Positions 8,542 to 17,232 of a stretch of 64,000 nucleotides of DNA are shown one piece after another. The DNA is from CBDCCV01 sp965215025 (lineage in GTDB: Bacteria; Bacteroidota; Rhodothermia; Rhodothermales; Salinibacteraceae), in NCBI GenBank assembly GCA_965215025.1, contig CBDCCV010000001.1, forward strand, positions 682,001 to 746,000, written 5' to 3'. How positions within the stretch are numbered: the first letter of the stretch is position 1; every line of letters starts with the position of its first letter. The translations under genes and the position numbers were made by a program. The notes under the pieces were generated by a model. The model was not told where the DNA came from and ran no database searches. It saw only the letters and a list, made by a program, of their open reading frames with translations.

Positions 8542-8621
8542 GGCGAGTGGTGAATGGTGAGTGGCGAGTGGGGGACGCTTCTACTTCCCCACTCGCTATT
8601 CGCAAATCGCTAATCGCCCCG
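8542..8621 (-). repeat. Periodic leader and hairpin between atpD and atpC
   Basis: Just before the atpC start the minus strand consists of four near-copies of a 7-mer related to CACTCGC. Further upstream GCGAGTGGGG (8564-8573) can pair with CCCCACTCGC (8587-8596) across a 13-nt loop. No Shine-Dalgarno sequence is visible. It belongs to the wider set of C-rich periodic leaders in this window. Confidence 0.75.
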
Positions 8622-10139
8622 CTACTCATTCATGCGCTCGCCGGCCTCGATCACCTCGTCGATGGTGCCTTTGAGGAGGAACGCCTGCTCGGGGAGGTGG
8701 TCCAGCTCGCCGTCCAAGATCATGCGGAAGCCGCGGATCGTCTCGTCGATGGAGACGAGCGCGCCGGGCGTGCCGGTAAACTGCTCGGCCACGAAGAAGG
8801 GCTGGCTGAGGAAGCGCTGCACGCGGCGGGCGCGGTTGACGGCCATCTTGTCCTCGTCCGACAGCTCATCCATGCCCAGGATGGCGATGATGTCCTGAAG
8901 CTCCTTGTAGCGCTGGATGATCTGGATCACGTCCTGCGCCGTGCGGTAGTGCTCCTTGCCCACGGCCCGCTCGTTGAGGATGGTCGAGGACGAGTCCAAG
9001 GGGTCGATGGCCGGGTAGATGCCCTGCGCCGTGAGCGCGCGCGAGAGCACCGTCGTGGCGTCGAGGTGGGCGAACGTCGTGGCCGGGGCCGGGTCGGTGA
9101 GGTCGTCGGCTGGGACGTAGATGGCCTGGAAGCTCGTCACCGAGCCTTTCTTCGTGGAGGTGATGCGCTCCTGCATCTCGCCCATCTCGCTCGCGAGCGT
9201 CGGCTGGTAGCCCACGGCCGAGGGCATCCGGCCCAGGAGGGCGGAGACCTCGGAGCCGGCCTGCGTAAAGCGGAAGATGTTGTCCACGAAGAAGAGCACG
9301 TCGCGCCCGCCGAGGTCGCGGAAGTATTCGGCGATGGTCAGGCCGGTGAGGCCCACGCGCGCGCGCGCTCCGGGCGGCTCGTTCATCTGCCCGAAGCAGA
9401 GCGTCACCTGGCTCTCCTTCACGGCCTCCATGTCCACCTTGGAGAGGTCCCAGCCGCCCTCTTCCATGACGTGCTTGAACTCCTCGCCGTAGGTCATCAC
9501 GCCGGCTTCGAGCATCTCGCGCAGGAGGTCGTTCCCCTCGCGCGTGCGCTCGCCCACGCCGCTGAAGACGGAAAGCCCCTCGTGCGCCTTGGCGATGTTG
9601 TTGATCAGCTCCTGGATAAGCACCGTCTTCCCTACGCCCGCGCCGCCGAAGAGGCCCACCTTGCCGCCGCGCGGGATGGGCTGGATCAGGTCGATGACCT
9701 TGATGCCCGTTTCGAGCATCTCGACCTCGCTCGAAAGCTGGTCGAACGCCGGCGGCTCCTGGTGGATGGCGCGGTAGCCCTCGGCCTCGGGCTGCGGCAG
9801 CCCGTCGATGGCCTGGCCCACGACGTTGAAGAGCCGCCCGCGGATGGACTGCCCGATAGGCACGGAGATGGGCTTCGCCGTGTTCTTCACGGCTTGGCCG
9901 CGCGTGAGGCCGTCGGTCGAGTCCATGGCGATGGCGCGCACGCGGTCCTCGCCCAGGTGCTGCTGCACCTCCAAAACGAGCGTGCCCGTCTCGCGCTCGA
10001 TCTCTAAGGCGTCGAGGATTTCGGGGACGCCCTCGCGCGGGAACTTCGCGTCCACCACCGGCCCGACGATCTGCACGATCTCGCCGGTGCTCGTCTCTTT
10101 CGCGCCGGAGCGCCTCGTCTTTGCCTTTGTAGCTTCCAT
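8622..10139 (-). CDS. atpD: F1Fo ATP synthase beta subunit
   Basis: 505 aa, normal length plus a short basic N-terminal extension (MEATKAKTRRSGAKE). Core motifs are intact: IVQIVGPVVDAKFP near the start, Walker A GGAGVGKTVLI, GERTREGNDL, Walker B region DVLFFVDNIFRFTQAG, and the ALLGRMPSAVGYQPTL signature. Catalytic subunit of the F1 head, converting ADP and phosphate to ATP. First gene of an atpD-atpC pair; the divergent metalloprotease gene starts 188 bp away, so promoters for both must lie in 10140-10327. Confidence 0.98.
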   Translation of the reverse strand: MEATKAKTRRSGAKETSTGEIVQIVGPVVDAKFPREGVPEILDALEIERETGTLVLEVQQHLGEDRVRAIAMDSTDGLTRGQAVKNTAKPISVPIGQSIRGRLFNVVGQAIDGLPQPEAEGYRAIHQEPPAFDQLSSEVEMLETGIKVIDLIQPIPRGGKVGLFGGAGVGKTVLIQELINNIAKAHEGLSVFSGVGERTREGNDLLREMLEAGVMTYGEEFKHVMEEGGWDLSKVDMEAVKESQVTLCFGQMNEPPGARARVGLTGLTIAEYFRDLGGRDVLFFVDNIFRFTQAGSEVSALLGRMPSAVGYQPTLASEMGEMQERITSTKKGSVTSFQAIYVPADDLTDPAPATTFAHLDATTVLSRALTAQGIYPAIDPLDSSSTILNERAVGKEHYRTAQDVIQIIQRYKELQDIIAILGMDELSDEDKMAVNRARRVQRFLSQPFFVAEQFTGTPGALVSIDETIRGFRMILDGELDHLPEQAFLLKGTIDEVIEAGERMNE

Positions 10140-10327
10140 CTGCTAAAAAAGAATTGTCTTCAGAAAAGCGTCTGCGCCATCGGGGCCGCGCATCTTGCAG
10201 GGGTCAACATACCATGCGCTCGACCCAATTGCTTCTCCGGCGGCCCCGCCGTGACCCTTCTGCGCGCAAAGAATCGGGGAAATCCCGCCTGCGTGGACGC
10301 GGTGGCGGGTGGCGCGTATCTTCCAGG

Positions 10328-12913
10328 ATGACTCGCTTCCTCCTCCGAATCGCTCCCGTGCCAGCCATGCTCCTCCGCTACGCCACGCTCCTCGCCGCGC
10401 TGCTCTTCGTTGCCAGCCCGGCGGCGGCGCAGCAGGATTCTTTGTCCACCATCGCGAAAAAGACGGACGGCCTCGAAAAGCGCGACGGCTTTTTTCCGCT
10501 CTACTGGGACGCCTCGGCGGGGAAGGTTTATTTGGAGATCGAGCGGCTGGAAGAGGACTTCCTCTACGTCGTCTCGCTCCCGGCGGGCCTCGGGTCGAAC
10601 GACATCGGGCTGGACCGCGGGCAGCTGGGCGGCGAGCAGATCGTGCGCTTCGAGCGCGTGGGGCCGAAGGTCCTGCTCGTGGCGCCGAACGTCCGCTACC
10701 GCGCCGAGACGCAGAACGCCGCCGAGCGCCGTGCCGTCGAGGACGCCTTTGCCGAGGGCGTCCTCTGGGGCTTCGAAGCCGTGGCCGCAACGGGCGAGCG
10801 CGTCTTGGTGGACGCCACGCCGTTCATCGTCCGCGACGCGCACGGCATCCGCGAGCGCTTGAAAGAGACGGAGCAGGGTACGTTCTCGCTCGACAAGAGC
10901 CGCAGCGTGCCCTTCCCCGAAAACCTCAAAGCCTTCCCGCAGAACACGGAGATGGAGGCGCGCCTGACGTTCACGACCGACGAGGCGGGCGGCTACGTGC
11001 GGCAGGTGGCCGCCGCGCCGGAGGCCGTGACGTTGCGCCAGCGCCTCTCCTTCGTCCAGCTCCCGGACACTTCGGGCTTCCAGCCGCGCCGCTTCGACCC
11101 GCGCTCGGGCTACTTCTCGACCGAATACTACGACTACGCCGCACCCATCGGCGAGGACTTGACGCAGCGGCTCATCACGCGGCACCGCCTCCATTGCGCC
11201 GGCGCGCGCGACGAAAGCGGCCTCTGCGCGCCCGAAGAACCCATCGTCTACCACCTCGACCCCGGCACGCCGGAGCCGGTGCGCTCGGCTTTGCTCGACG
11301 GCGCGCGCTGGTGGAACGCCGCCTTCGAGGCCGCCGGCTTCCGCGACGCCTTCCGCGTGGAGATGCTCCCCGAAGAGGCCGACCCGATGGACGTGCGCTA
11401 CAACGTGATCCAGTGGGTGCACCGCTCCACGCGCGGGTGGAGCTACGGCGCCTCCGTCACCGACCCGCGCACGGGCGAGATCCTCAAAGGGCACGTCACG
11501 CTCGGCTCGCGGCGCGTGCGGCAGGACTACCTCCTGGCGGAAGGCCTCCTCGCGCCATACACGGGCGGCAACGCAGGCGGCTTCTCCTCTCCCGAAAACG
11601 ACCCGATGCTCGAGATGGCCCTGGCGCGCGTCCGCCAGCTTTCGGCGCACGAGGTGGGCCACACGCTGGGGCTGGCGCACAACTTCGCCGCGTCTACGAA
11701 CCGCCGCGCCTCGGTCATGGACTACCCCGCCCCGCTTGCCGCGGTGGAAAACGGCGAGGTCTCTCTGCAAGACGCCTACGACACCGAGATCGGCGAGTGG
11801 GACCGGATGGCGATCCGCTACGGCTACGCCGCCTTCCCGGATGGCGCGAATGAAGAGGCACGGCTTGACTCGATCATCCAGGAGATGCGCGCGGCGGGGC
11901 TGGACTACCTCTCGGATGCGGATGCGCGTCCGGGCGGCGCGGCTGAGCCGTCGGCCAACCTGTGGGACAACGGCCAGGACGTGACCCAGGCGCTGGAAGA
12001 GGAGATGCGCGTGCGCGAGGTGGCGCTGAAGAATTTTGGCGAGGCCGTCATCCGCGAGGGCGAGCCGCTGGCGTTGATGGAAGAAGCGCTCGTGCCGCTC
12101 TACCTGCGCCACCGCTACCAGATTGACGCCACGGCGAAGCTCGTCGGCGGCGTGCGCTACACGTACGCCCTGCGCGGCGACAGCATCTCGCGCCCGGCGC
12201 CTGTCGAAGCGGTGGCGCAGCAACGCGGCCTCGACGCGCTCCTCGCCACCGTCACGCCCGAAGCGCTGCGGCTGCCACCCACGGCGCGCGCGGTGATCCC
12301 GCCGCGCCCGCCGGGCTACGGGCCGAACCGCGAGCTGTTCGAGGGCTACACCGGCCTGACGTTCGACCCCTATGCCCCCGCCGAGGTGGCCGCCTACATG
12401 ACGCTCTCGGCAATTGTGCAGCCCGAGCGCGCCGCCCGCCTCGCCACGCAAGGCGACTTCGACGCCAGCCTCCCCAGCCTCGCCGATGTCCTTACGCGCA
12501 TCACCGACCAGACGTGGAAGGCGCCCGCGATGAGCGACGCCTACGACGCCGCCCTGCAGCGCCTGGTGCAGCAGGTGTGGACGGATGCTCTCCTCGAAGC
12601 CGCCGCCCGCGAAAGCCTTTCTCCACCCGTCCGCGCCGGCCTCACGCACGAGCTGCGCAGCTTGCGCGACTGGCTCGGCGAAAATCCTGGCCGCTCCGGC
12701 GAGGCCGAGGCGCATCGCGCCCTCGCCCGCGCTGAGATCAACCGCTTCTTAGGACGCACCTACGACGAGGCCGCGTCGCCTCAGCGGCTCGACGCGCCGC
12801 CCGGCTCCCCCATCGGCGGCGGCGCGCCGGCGTTTCAGCAGCGCCAAAGCCGGCGCGCCGCGCTCCTCAGCGGCTGGCTCCCGGCGGAGGCTGCGTGTGG
12901 CTTCGTAAAATAG
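10328..12913 (+). CDS. Secreted zinc-dependent metalloprotease (HEXXHXXGXXH type)
   Basis: 861 aa from MTRFLLRIAPV; another ATG 13 codons later (MLLRYATLLAAL) also gives a full signal peptide ending SPAAAQQ. Central catalytic motif HEVGHTLGLAHNF (near residue 440) is the metzincin-like HExxHxxGxxH, followed by SVMDYPAP, a plausible Met-turn. N-terminal region with FFPLYWDASAGKVYLEI and FLYVVSLPAGLGSNDIGLDRGQ matches the large 'zinc-dependent metalloprotease' lipoprotein/secreted family (DUF5117/DUF4953 domains) common in Bacteroidota. Probably exported; substrate unknown. Single-gene unit. Confidence 0.9.
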   Translation: MTRFLLRIAPVPAMLLRYATLLAALLFVASPAAAQQDSLSTIAKKTDGLEKRDGFFPLYWDASAGKVYLEIERLEEDFLYVVSLPAGLGSNDIGLDRGQLGGEQIVRFERVGPKVLLVAPNVRYRAETQNAAERRAVEDAFAEGVLWGFEAVAATGERVLVDATPFIVRDAHGIRERLKETEQGTFSLDKSRSVPFPENLKAFPQNTEMEARLTFTTDEAGGYVRQVAAAPEAVTLRQRLSFVQLPDTSGFQPRRFDPRSGYFSTEYYDYAAPIGEDLTQRLITRHRLHCAGARDESGLCAPEEPIVYHLDPGTPEPVRSALLDGARWWNAAFEAAGFRDAFRVEMLPEEADPMDVRYNVIQWVHRSTRGWSYGASVTDPRTGEILKGHVTLGSRRVRQDYLLAEGLLAPYTGGNAGGFSSPENDPMLEMALARVRQLSAHEVGHTLGLAHNFAASTNRRASVMDYPAPLAAVENGEVSLQDAYDTEIGEWDRMAIRYGYAAFPDGANEEARLDSIIQEMRAAGLDYLSDADARPGGAAEPSANLWDNGQDVTQALEEEMRVREVALKNFGEAVIREGEPLALMEEALVPLYLRHRYQIDATAKLVGGVRYTYALRGDSISRPAPVEAVAQQRGLDALLATVTPEALRLPPTARAVIPPRPPGYGPNRELFEGYTGLTFDPYAPAEVAAYMTLSAIVQPERAARLATQGDFDASLPSLADVLTRITDQTWKAPAMSDAYDAALQRLVQQVWTDALLEAAARESLSPPVRAGLTHELRSLRDWLGENPGRSGEAEAHRALARAEINRFLGRTYDEAASPQRLDAPPGSPIGGGAPAFQQRQSRRAALLSGWLPAEAACGFVK

Positions 12914-12949
12914 CGGGCCATGCCACGTACAGATGGTGCCGACAAGAAG

Positions 12950-13732
12950 CTAATTCCCGTCCTGCGCCCACCGCTCGCCCAAGAAAGCCAGCGCTCTATT
13001 CCTGAAGGCCTCCGCCTGGTCACCGAAGATCGGGATGTGGCCGCCGTTGGGGATGACCCACAGGTAGGCCTCCGGCACGGCAGCGTACATCTCGACGGGG
13101 ATGCGCACCGGGAAGAACTCGTCGCGGTCTCCGTGAACGATGAGCGTTCGGGCCGTGATCGTTGACAGGTACGACGCGGTGAAGTTCATGTCGTCGTAGC
13201 TGCCCTTCATCCGGCGGAATTGCCCGATCACCTCCCGCGTTTGCACACTTCCCCGTGAACTGCACGCCCCCCACTCCTCCAGCTCTGCCGCGGACAGGCT
13301 GTCCGGCACAGCCCGTCGCATGATCGCACGGGCCTGCTCGGGAAAGTGAGACGTCGCCCCAATCAAGACCATTGCTTCGATGCGTTCGGGTTGCTGCGTG
13401 GCCATGTGGAGGAGGGTCATCCCGCCGCTGCTCATCCCCATCGCTTTGACGCGCTCGATCCCAAGCCCGTCAAGTAGAGCGAAGATGTCGCGCGCCGCTT
13501 GCCGATGGGTGAACTGCCCGGATGGGTTTGTTGAGCGCCCGTGCCCTCGCAGGTCAGGAACGATCAGCCGGTGATGCTGGGCAAGCTCCTCCACGTGGGG
13601 CCGCCAGCTTTGCGCGCATCCCCCAAAGTAATGGAGGAGCAGAAGCGGAGCGCCCTCACCTGCCGCCTCGTAGTAGACCTGCGTGCCCTTGGTCGACACC
13701 GTGTCTCCGACGATGGCGTCCTGGGGCGGCAT
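12950..13732 (-). CDS. Alpha/beta hydrolase (probably a former lipoprotein)
   Basis: 260 aa. Alpha/beta-hydrolase motifs: LLLLHYFGGCAQSW (oxyanion region), DLRGHGRST, nucleophile elbow GMSSGG, late Asp in VHGDRDEFFPV and catalytic His in NGGHIPIF. Substrate unknown. Directly upstream, in another frame, lies a lipoprotein signal (FVVIPLVLLGGC) that would join this ORF perfectly if the run of four G at 13723-13726 had one more base. No ATG precedes that signal. The ORF as it stands begins MPPQDA and would be cytoplasmic. Either the gene has lost its signal or the sequence contains an error. Confidence 0.8.
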   Translation of the reverse strand: MPPQDAIVGDTVSTKGTQVYYEAAGEGAPLLLLHYFGGCAQSWRPHVEELAQHHRLIVPDLRGHGRSTNPSGQFTHRQAARDIFALLDGLGIERVKAMGMSSGGMTLLHMATQQPERIEAMVLIGATSHFPEQARAIMRRAVPDSLSAAELEEWGACSSRGSVQTREVIGQFRRMKGSYDDMNFTASYLSTITARTLIVHGDRDEFFPVRIPVEMYAAVPEAYLWVIPNGGHIPIFGDQAEAFRNRALAFLGERWAQDGN

Positions 13733-13801
13733 CCGCCGAGCAAGACGAGGGGGATGACGACGAAAGCAAGAGCGGTCGGTTTCGTGATCGTCTTTTCGAG
13801 G
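13733..13801 (-). pseudogene. Out-of-frame lipoprotein signal of the downstream hydrolase
   Basis: Minus-strand frame reads EKTITKPTALAFVVIPLVLLGGC then continues out of frame with the hydrolase. It has a basic n-region, hydrophobic core and lipobox LGGC. The codon expected to be the start reads CTC, not ATG. Confidence 0.55.
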
Positions 13802-13906
13802 GATGACGTGTTTCTGAGGAGTTCGCTAAGACGTCGAGTGGTCTGCCGGTCGGCTGTGACTGCCCCGGCAGGCGGTGCGGAAAGCAGGACCTGAACCGAA
13901 CTTTAC

Positions 13907-13920
13907 GTGTTGCGCAACAC
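13907..13920. promoter_or_regulatory. Palindromic operator candidate for higBA
   Basis: Perfect 14-bp palindrome GTGTTGCGCAACAC lying 45 bp upstream of the higB start. HigA-type antitoxins bind palindromes in their own promoter, so this is the obvious autoregulation site. Binding is inferred. Confidence 0.7.
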
Positions 13921-13964
13921 CTCATCGATGCGCGCAAAAACTTGAAGGGCGCGGAGGCGTCTCT

Positions 13965-14246
13965 GTGATCAGATCGTTTGCGGACAACGAGACGAAGAAG
14001 GTCTTTCGACGCGAGCACAGCAAGAAGCTGCCCGAGGACGTTCAGCGCCGAGCCTTGCGTAAGCTGCTCCTGACTGGTGCGGCGGAGGTCGTGGCCGAAC
14101 TGCGCGTGCCGCCGGGCAACCGCTTAGAGAAGCTCCGCGGCGACCGTAAGAGCCAGTGGAGCATTCGTATCAACCAGCAGTGGCGCATCTGCTTCAACTG
14201 GCGCGACGGCGACGCCTACCACGTCGAAATCACGGACTATCACTGA
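13965..14246 (+). CDS. higB: HigB/RelE-family toxin
   Basis: 93 aa from a GTG start chosen because GGAGG sits 7 nt upstream; the ORF extends further but with no site. Compact RelE fold: IRSFADNETKKVF, LRVPPGNRLEKLRGDRKSQWSIRINQQWRICFNW and VEITDYH at the end, which is the typical HigB C-terminus. Ribosome-dependent mRNA interferase. Toxin first, antitoxin second, 10 bp apart, which is the hallmark higBA order. Confidence 0.93.
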   Translation: MIRSFADNETKKVFRREHSKKLPEDVQRRALRKLLLTGAAEVVAELRVPPGNRLEKLRGDRKSQWSIRINQQWRICFNWRDGDAYHVEITDYH

Positions 14247-14256
14247 GGTGCTTTTT

Positions 14257-14565
14257 ATGGCTACTGAGAAAATGCCGCCCGTCCATCCAGGCGAAATCTT
14301 ACTGGAGGAGTTTCTAAAACCGATAGGTCTGAGTCAGAACAAGCTCGCGGATGCCCTCGGCGTCAACCCGCGCCGCATCAGCGAGATCGTCAATGCCAAG
14401 CGCCGCATTACAGCGGACACCGCGCTCCGTCTGGCTCGCTTTTTTGACATGACGCCGAGGTTCTGGCTCCACTTGCAGGCGCGCTATGACCTTGACGTGG
14501 CCGCAGACGCCCTCGAAGATCGCCTCAAACGCGAGGTGAAAACTAAAGACGAAGTCCTGGCCTGA
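14257..14565 (+). CDS. higA: HigA-family antitoxin
   Basis: 102 aa from ATG preceded by GAGGTG at 6 nt. MPPVHPGEILLEEFL is the standard HigA opening; helix-turn-helix LSQNKLADALGVNPRRISEIVNAKRRITADTALRLARFF follows, then FWLHLQARYDL. Binds HigB and represses its own promoter, probably through the palindrome at 13907-13920. Confidence 0.93.
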   Translation: MATEKMPPVHPGEILLEEFLKPIGLSQNKLADALGVNPRRISEIVNAKRRITADTALRLARFFDMTPRFWLHLQARYDLDVAADALEDRLKREVKTKDEVLA

Positions 14566-14573
14566 GCACGCGC

Positions 14574-14655
14574 TCACACCGTTGCCTCGCCGTTCCTTGG
14601 CTGAATGTTCTGATTGACGCGGGAGAGGTTCTCCGGGACGTACTCGGCCCAGACC
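14574..14655 (-). pseudogene. Relic of the 3' end of an FAD-binding oxidoreductase gene
   Basis: Minus strand reads YVPENLSRVNQNIQPRNGEATV then TGA. The intact oxidoreductase next door ends YDPENLFRVNQNIQPATNGEAV then TGA. Only about the last 25 codons are left; the relic abuts the stop codon of the cupin gene. Nothing else of the oxidoreductase is present here. Confidence 0.85.
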
Positions 14656-15198
14656 CTACAGCTCCGGAAAGGTCAACCCGAAGCGCTCGCAGAGCACCGG
14701 GACGCTCTCGAAGTCCATCTCGATGGAGTACTTCTCGTTGATCTGCGCGAGCTGTTCCATGTCGCTCCCCGCCGCGGCCACTTCTTGGAAGTAGCTTTCA
14801 AACCCGGCCGGCGAGACGATCTCGATGACGCGGCAGGGGGTGTCTCCGGCGTTCCAGAGGGTATGCCACCGGCCGCGCGGCTTGACTACCCACGTCCCTG
14901 GCTCGGCCGTCACCACGTCCTCCCCCACCAGAGCGCCCAGCGTGCCTTCGAGCACGTAGGAGTACTCGTCCTCGTTGTGGTGCAGATGCGCCGGGGCAAC
15001 CAGTGTATGCGGCGGGATGGGGTAGTGGGCAACGACGAAGCGCTCGCCCGTGGTTGCGCTGTCGATTTTCCAGTACCCGCCGGTGTCCGCGAAGCCGAAC
15101 GCCTCGCCGTCGTCGGGCAGGATCACCGCCGGCTCGTTCGGGATATCTTGCCCGTCTGATTTGGTGTCCTGATTGACTTCTTGAGGTGAAATGGTCAT
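14656..15198 (-). CDS. Cupin-domain protein
   Basis: 180 aa from MTISPQEVNQDT, chosen for the GGAGG site 6 nt upstream. Single cupin barrel: motif 1 region PHTLVAPAHLHHNEDEYSYVLEG supplies the H-H-E metal ligands, motif 2 is around GTWVVKPRGRWHTLWNAGD with the last His. C-terminal helix follows. Probably metal-dependent, enzyme or sensor unknown. Lies downstream of the FAD oxidoreductase on the same strand with a 126-bp gap. Confidence 0.85.
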   Translation of the reverse strand: MTISPQEVNQDTKSDGQDIPNEPAVILPDDGEAFGFADTGGYWKIDSATTGERFVVAHYPIPPHTLVAPAHLHHNEDEYSYVLEGTLGALVGEDVVTAEPGTWVVKPRGRWHTLWNAGDTPCRVIEIVSPAGFESYFQEVAAAGSDMEQLAQINEKYSIEMDFESVPVLCERFGLTFPEL

Positions 15199-15324
15199 GA
15201 TTGTCCTCCGTGGTATGTTGCTGATTAGTTTGGTGAATGCGATGCGGCGACTTGTAGCGCGCTGCCGCAAGCGCTGCGAGGCGAGTACTCTTGGGGGCGC
15301 GTGCTTGTGACGATTGGGGCGTGC

Positions 15325-16755
15325 TCACACCGCCTCACCGTTCGTCGCCGGCTGGATATTCTGGTTCACGCGGAACAGGTTCTCCGGGTCGTAGGCGGCC
15401 TTGACCTGGGCCAGCCGCTCGTAGTTGCCCCCGTAGGTGGCGCGGATGCGGTCCTCGCCCTCCTCCATCAGAAAGTTGAGGTACGCCCCGCCGGCCGAGT
15501 GCGGGTGCAGCGCCTCCCAGTAGTCCTTCGCCCAATCGGTGATCTTCTCGCCGTTGGCGGGGTCGGGGTCAATGCCGGCAATGACCATCGACCAGCGGGC
15601 GTCACGGTAGCTCCAGGCCGTCTCCTCGGCAACGACATCATGTGCAGCGCCGTCGATGGGGTAGAGGTGCATCGTCGAAAGCGGCGTCGGCACGTCGGCA
15701 AAGCGCCGGTGGGCGGTGATGGCCTCGTCGCTCAGCTCACGCACGAAGTCGCCCTTCCAGTACCACTGCAAGCCCGGTGGCATGAGCGCGTCGAACATCC
15801 CTTGCAGCACCGGATAGGGCATCGGCCCGACGTGCTCGAAGAGCGGATCGGCGACGGCGCGGGCTTCTTGAAGCGCCACCTCGGCTTCGTCCGTCGAGCC
15901 GGTGTGGCACCACATTAGCCCGCAGACCTTCTCGCCGTGGAGTTCTTCGGGGAAGGGCGGCCCCGGCACCTCGGCCACGAGGTAGAAGGCGTAGACGTCC
16001 TCCGGCGCCTGCGGCAGCCAGTCGCGGTACCAACGCATCGTCGGTTCGAGCTGGTCGAGCGGCCAGAACATCGGCCCGGCCACGACGGTCTCGACCGGAT
16101 GGAGTTGAAAGACGAAGGAGGTGACCACGCCGAAGTTGCCCCCGCCGCCGCGCAGCGCCCAGAAGAGGTCGGCGTGCTCGTCCTCGCTGGCGGTGACGAA
16201 GGAGCCGTCGGCCAGCACCACGTCGGCCTCCACGAGGTTGTCAATGGTGAGGCCGTGCTGGCGCGTGAGGTAGCCATGCCCACCGCCGAGCGTGAGGCCG
16301 CCCACGCCCGTGGTGGAGATGACGCCGCTCACCGTCGCCAGGCCGAAGGCGTGCGTGGCGTGGTCTACGTCGCCCCAGGTGGCGCCGCCCTCGACGCGCG
16401 CGGTGCGCTGTTCGGGATCCACATGCACGCTGTGCATCGGGGAGAGATCAATCACAAGGCCGCCGTCGCACAGGGCGAGGCCGGGGCCGTTGTGCCCGCC
16501 GCCGCGCACGGCCACGAGCAGGTCATTTTCGCGCGCGAAGTGGACGCAGGCGATCACGTCGGCCACATCGGCGCACCGGGCGATCAGGCACGGGCGCTTG
16601 TCGATCATGCCGTTGTAGATCGCGCGGGCGTCGTCGTAGCCATCATGGCCGATGGGGATGAGGTCGCCGCGCAGGCGTGCAGCGAATTGCTGAATGGTTT
16701 CTTCGTTGAGAACGGTCTGGCCGTTCGTGCGCGTCATTGCTTGCAGGTTTTCCAT
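15325..16755 (-). CDS. FAD-binding oxidoreductase, berberine-bridge (BBE)-like
   Basis: 476 aa from MENLQAMTRTNGQ; the longer ORF has no good start context. FAD-binding domain: PCLIARCADVADVIACV, then VRGGGHN whose His is the likely covalent flavin attachment, and TTGVGGLTLGGGHG. The position where bicovalent members carry Cys reads SGVISTTG, so only a single His linkage is expected. BBE domain at the C-terminus ends YDPENLFRVNQNIQP. Oxidises an unknown sugar or alcohol with O2. Two relics of related 3' ends lie nearby (14574-14655, and more tentatively 17678-17712). Confidence 0.92.
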   Translation of the reverse strand: MENLQAMTRTNGQTVLNEETIQQFAARLRGDLIPIGHDGYDDARAIYNGMIDKRPCLIARCADVADVIACVHFARENDLLVAVRGGGHNGPGLALCDGGLVIDLSPMHSVHVDPEQRTARVEGGATWGDVDHATHAFGLATVSGVISTTGVGGLTLGGGHGYLTRQHGLTIDNLVEADVVLADGSFVTASEDEHADLFWALRGGGGNFGVVTSFVFQLHPVETVVAGPMFWPLDQLEPTMRWYRDWLPQAPEDVYAFYLVAEVPGPPFPEELHGEKVCGLMWCHTGSTDEAEVALQEARAVADPLFEHVGPMPYPVLQGMFDALMPPGLQWYWKGDFVRELSDEAITAHRRFADVPTPLSTMHLYPIDGAAHDVVAEETAWSYRDARWSMVIAGIDPDPANGEKITDWAKDYWEALHPHSAGGAYLNFLMEEGEDRIRATYGGNYERLAQVKAAYDPENLFRVNQNIQPATNGEAV

Positions 16756-16801
16756 GATGCGATGGGATCGGCTGGAGAGAAATGGACGGGTGAAGGCATG
16801 G

Positions 16802-17182
16802 TTAAGCGACGGTTTTGGCCTCCATCTGCGCCGCGATGGTCTGCCGCATGATCCGTCCCTGGCGGATGAGCAGGGTGTCCGTGGCGAAGGGAATGCGGAG
16901 CGTATCGGATTCGCCGGTCCAGACGACGTAGGCCAGGTCATCGTCAATGACTTTCTGCGTTACGTCAAGCGTCGAGCCTGGAGGGAATGCGGCGAGCAGA
17001 TCCTCGAAGAACCCACGGATCTCATCGCGCCCGCGCAGCACGGCATCCGGCGTGAAGAGCACCGCATTCGGGGAATAATCCGCCATGAGGGCGTCTATCT
17101 CTCCTTCGCGGAAGGCGTGGATGTGATCCTGCAGAGTCTGCGCAGCCTGGTGGTCGGGTATCAGTTCTTTAGCTTGTAGCAT
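16802..17182 (-). CDS. SnoaL/NTF2-like small protein
   Basis: 126 aa from MLQAKELIPDHQA. Cone-shaped alpha+beta fold suggested by the pattern FREGEIDALMADYSPNAVLFTPDAVLRGRDEIRGFF, typical of the SnoaL/DUF4440 group with a steroid-isomerase-like pocket. No catalytic residues can be assigned. 46 bp upstream of the FAD oxidoreductase in the same direction, so probably co-transcribed. Confidence 0.8.
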   Translation of the reverse strand: MLQAKELIPDHQAAQTLQDHIHAFREGEIDALMADYSPNAVLFTPDAVLRGRDEIRGFFEDLLAAFPPGSTLDVTQKVIDDDLAYVVWTGESDTLRIPFATDTLLIRQGRIMRQTIAAQMEAKTVA

Positions 17183-17232
17183 GGTTAAGACCTGTCTCAA
17201 AGAGTGAAAGCTTGTTCTAAGGACGGGAGGCA

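Noticed and set aside
8542..8621. CRISPR-like array because of the regular short repeats
   Set aside because: Units of 7-8 nt without spacers; no cas genes in the window. Better described as periodic leaders.
8547..10007. Long ORF on the plus strand opposite atpD
   Set aside because: Shadow of the atpD codon pattern in high-GC DNA; composition is H/D/L/R-rich with no domain.
10140..10327. Promoters for atpD and the metalloprotease
   Set aside because: Divergent promoters must be here, but no convincing -33/-7 (TTTG / TAnnTTTG) or sigma70 pair could be placed.
10160..12715. 851-codon ORF opposite the metalloprotease
   Set aside because: Antisense mirror of a real gene with signal peptide and HEXXH motif; no recognisable protein features.
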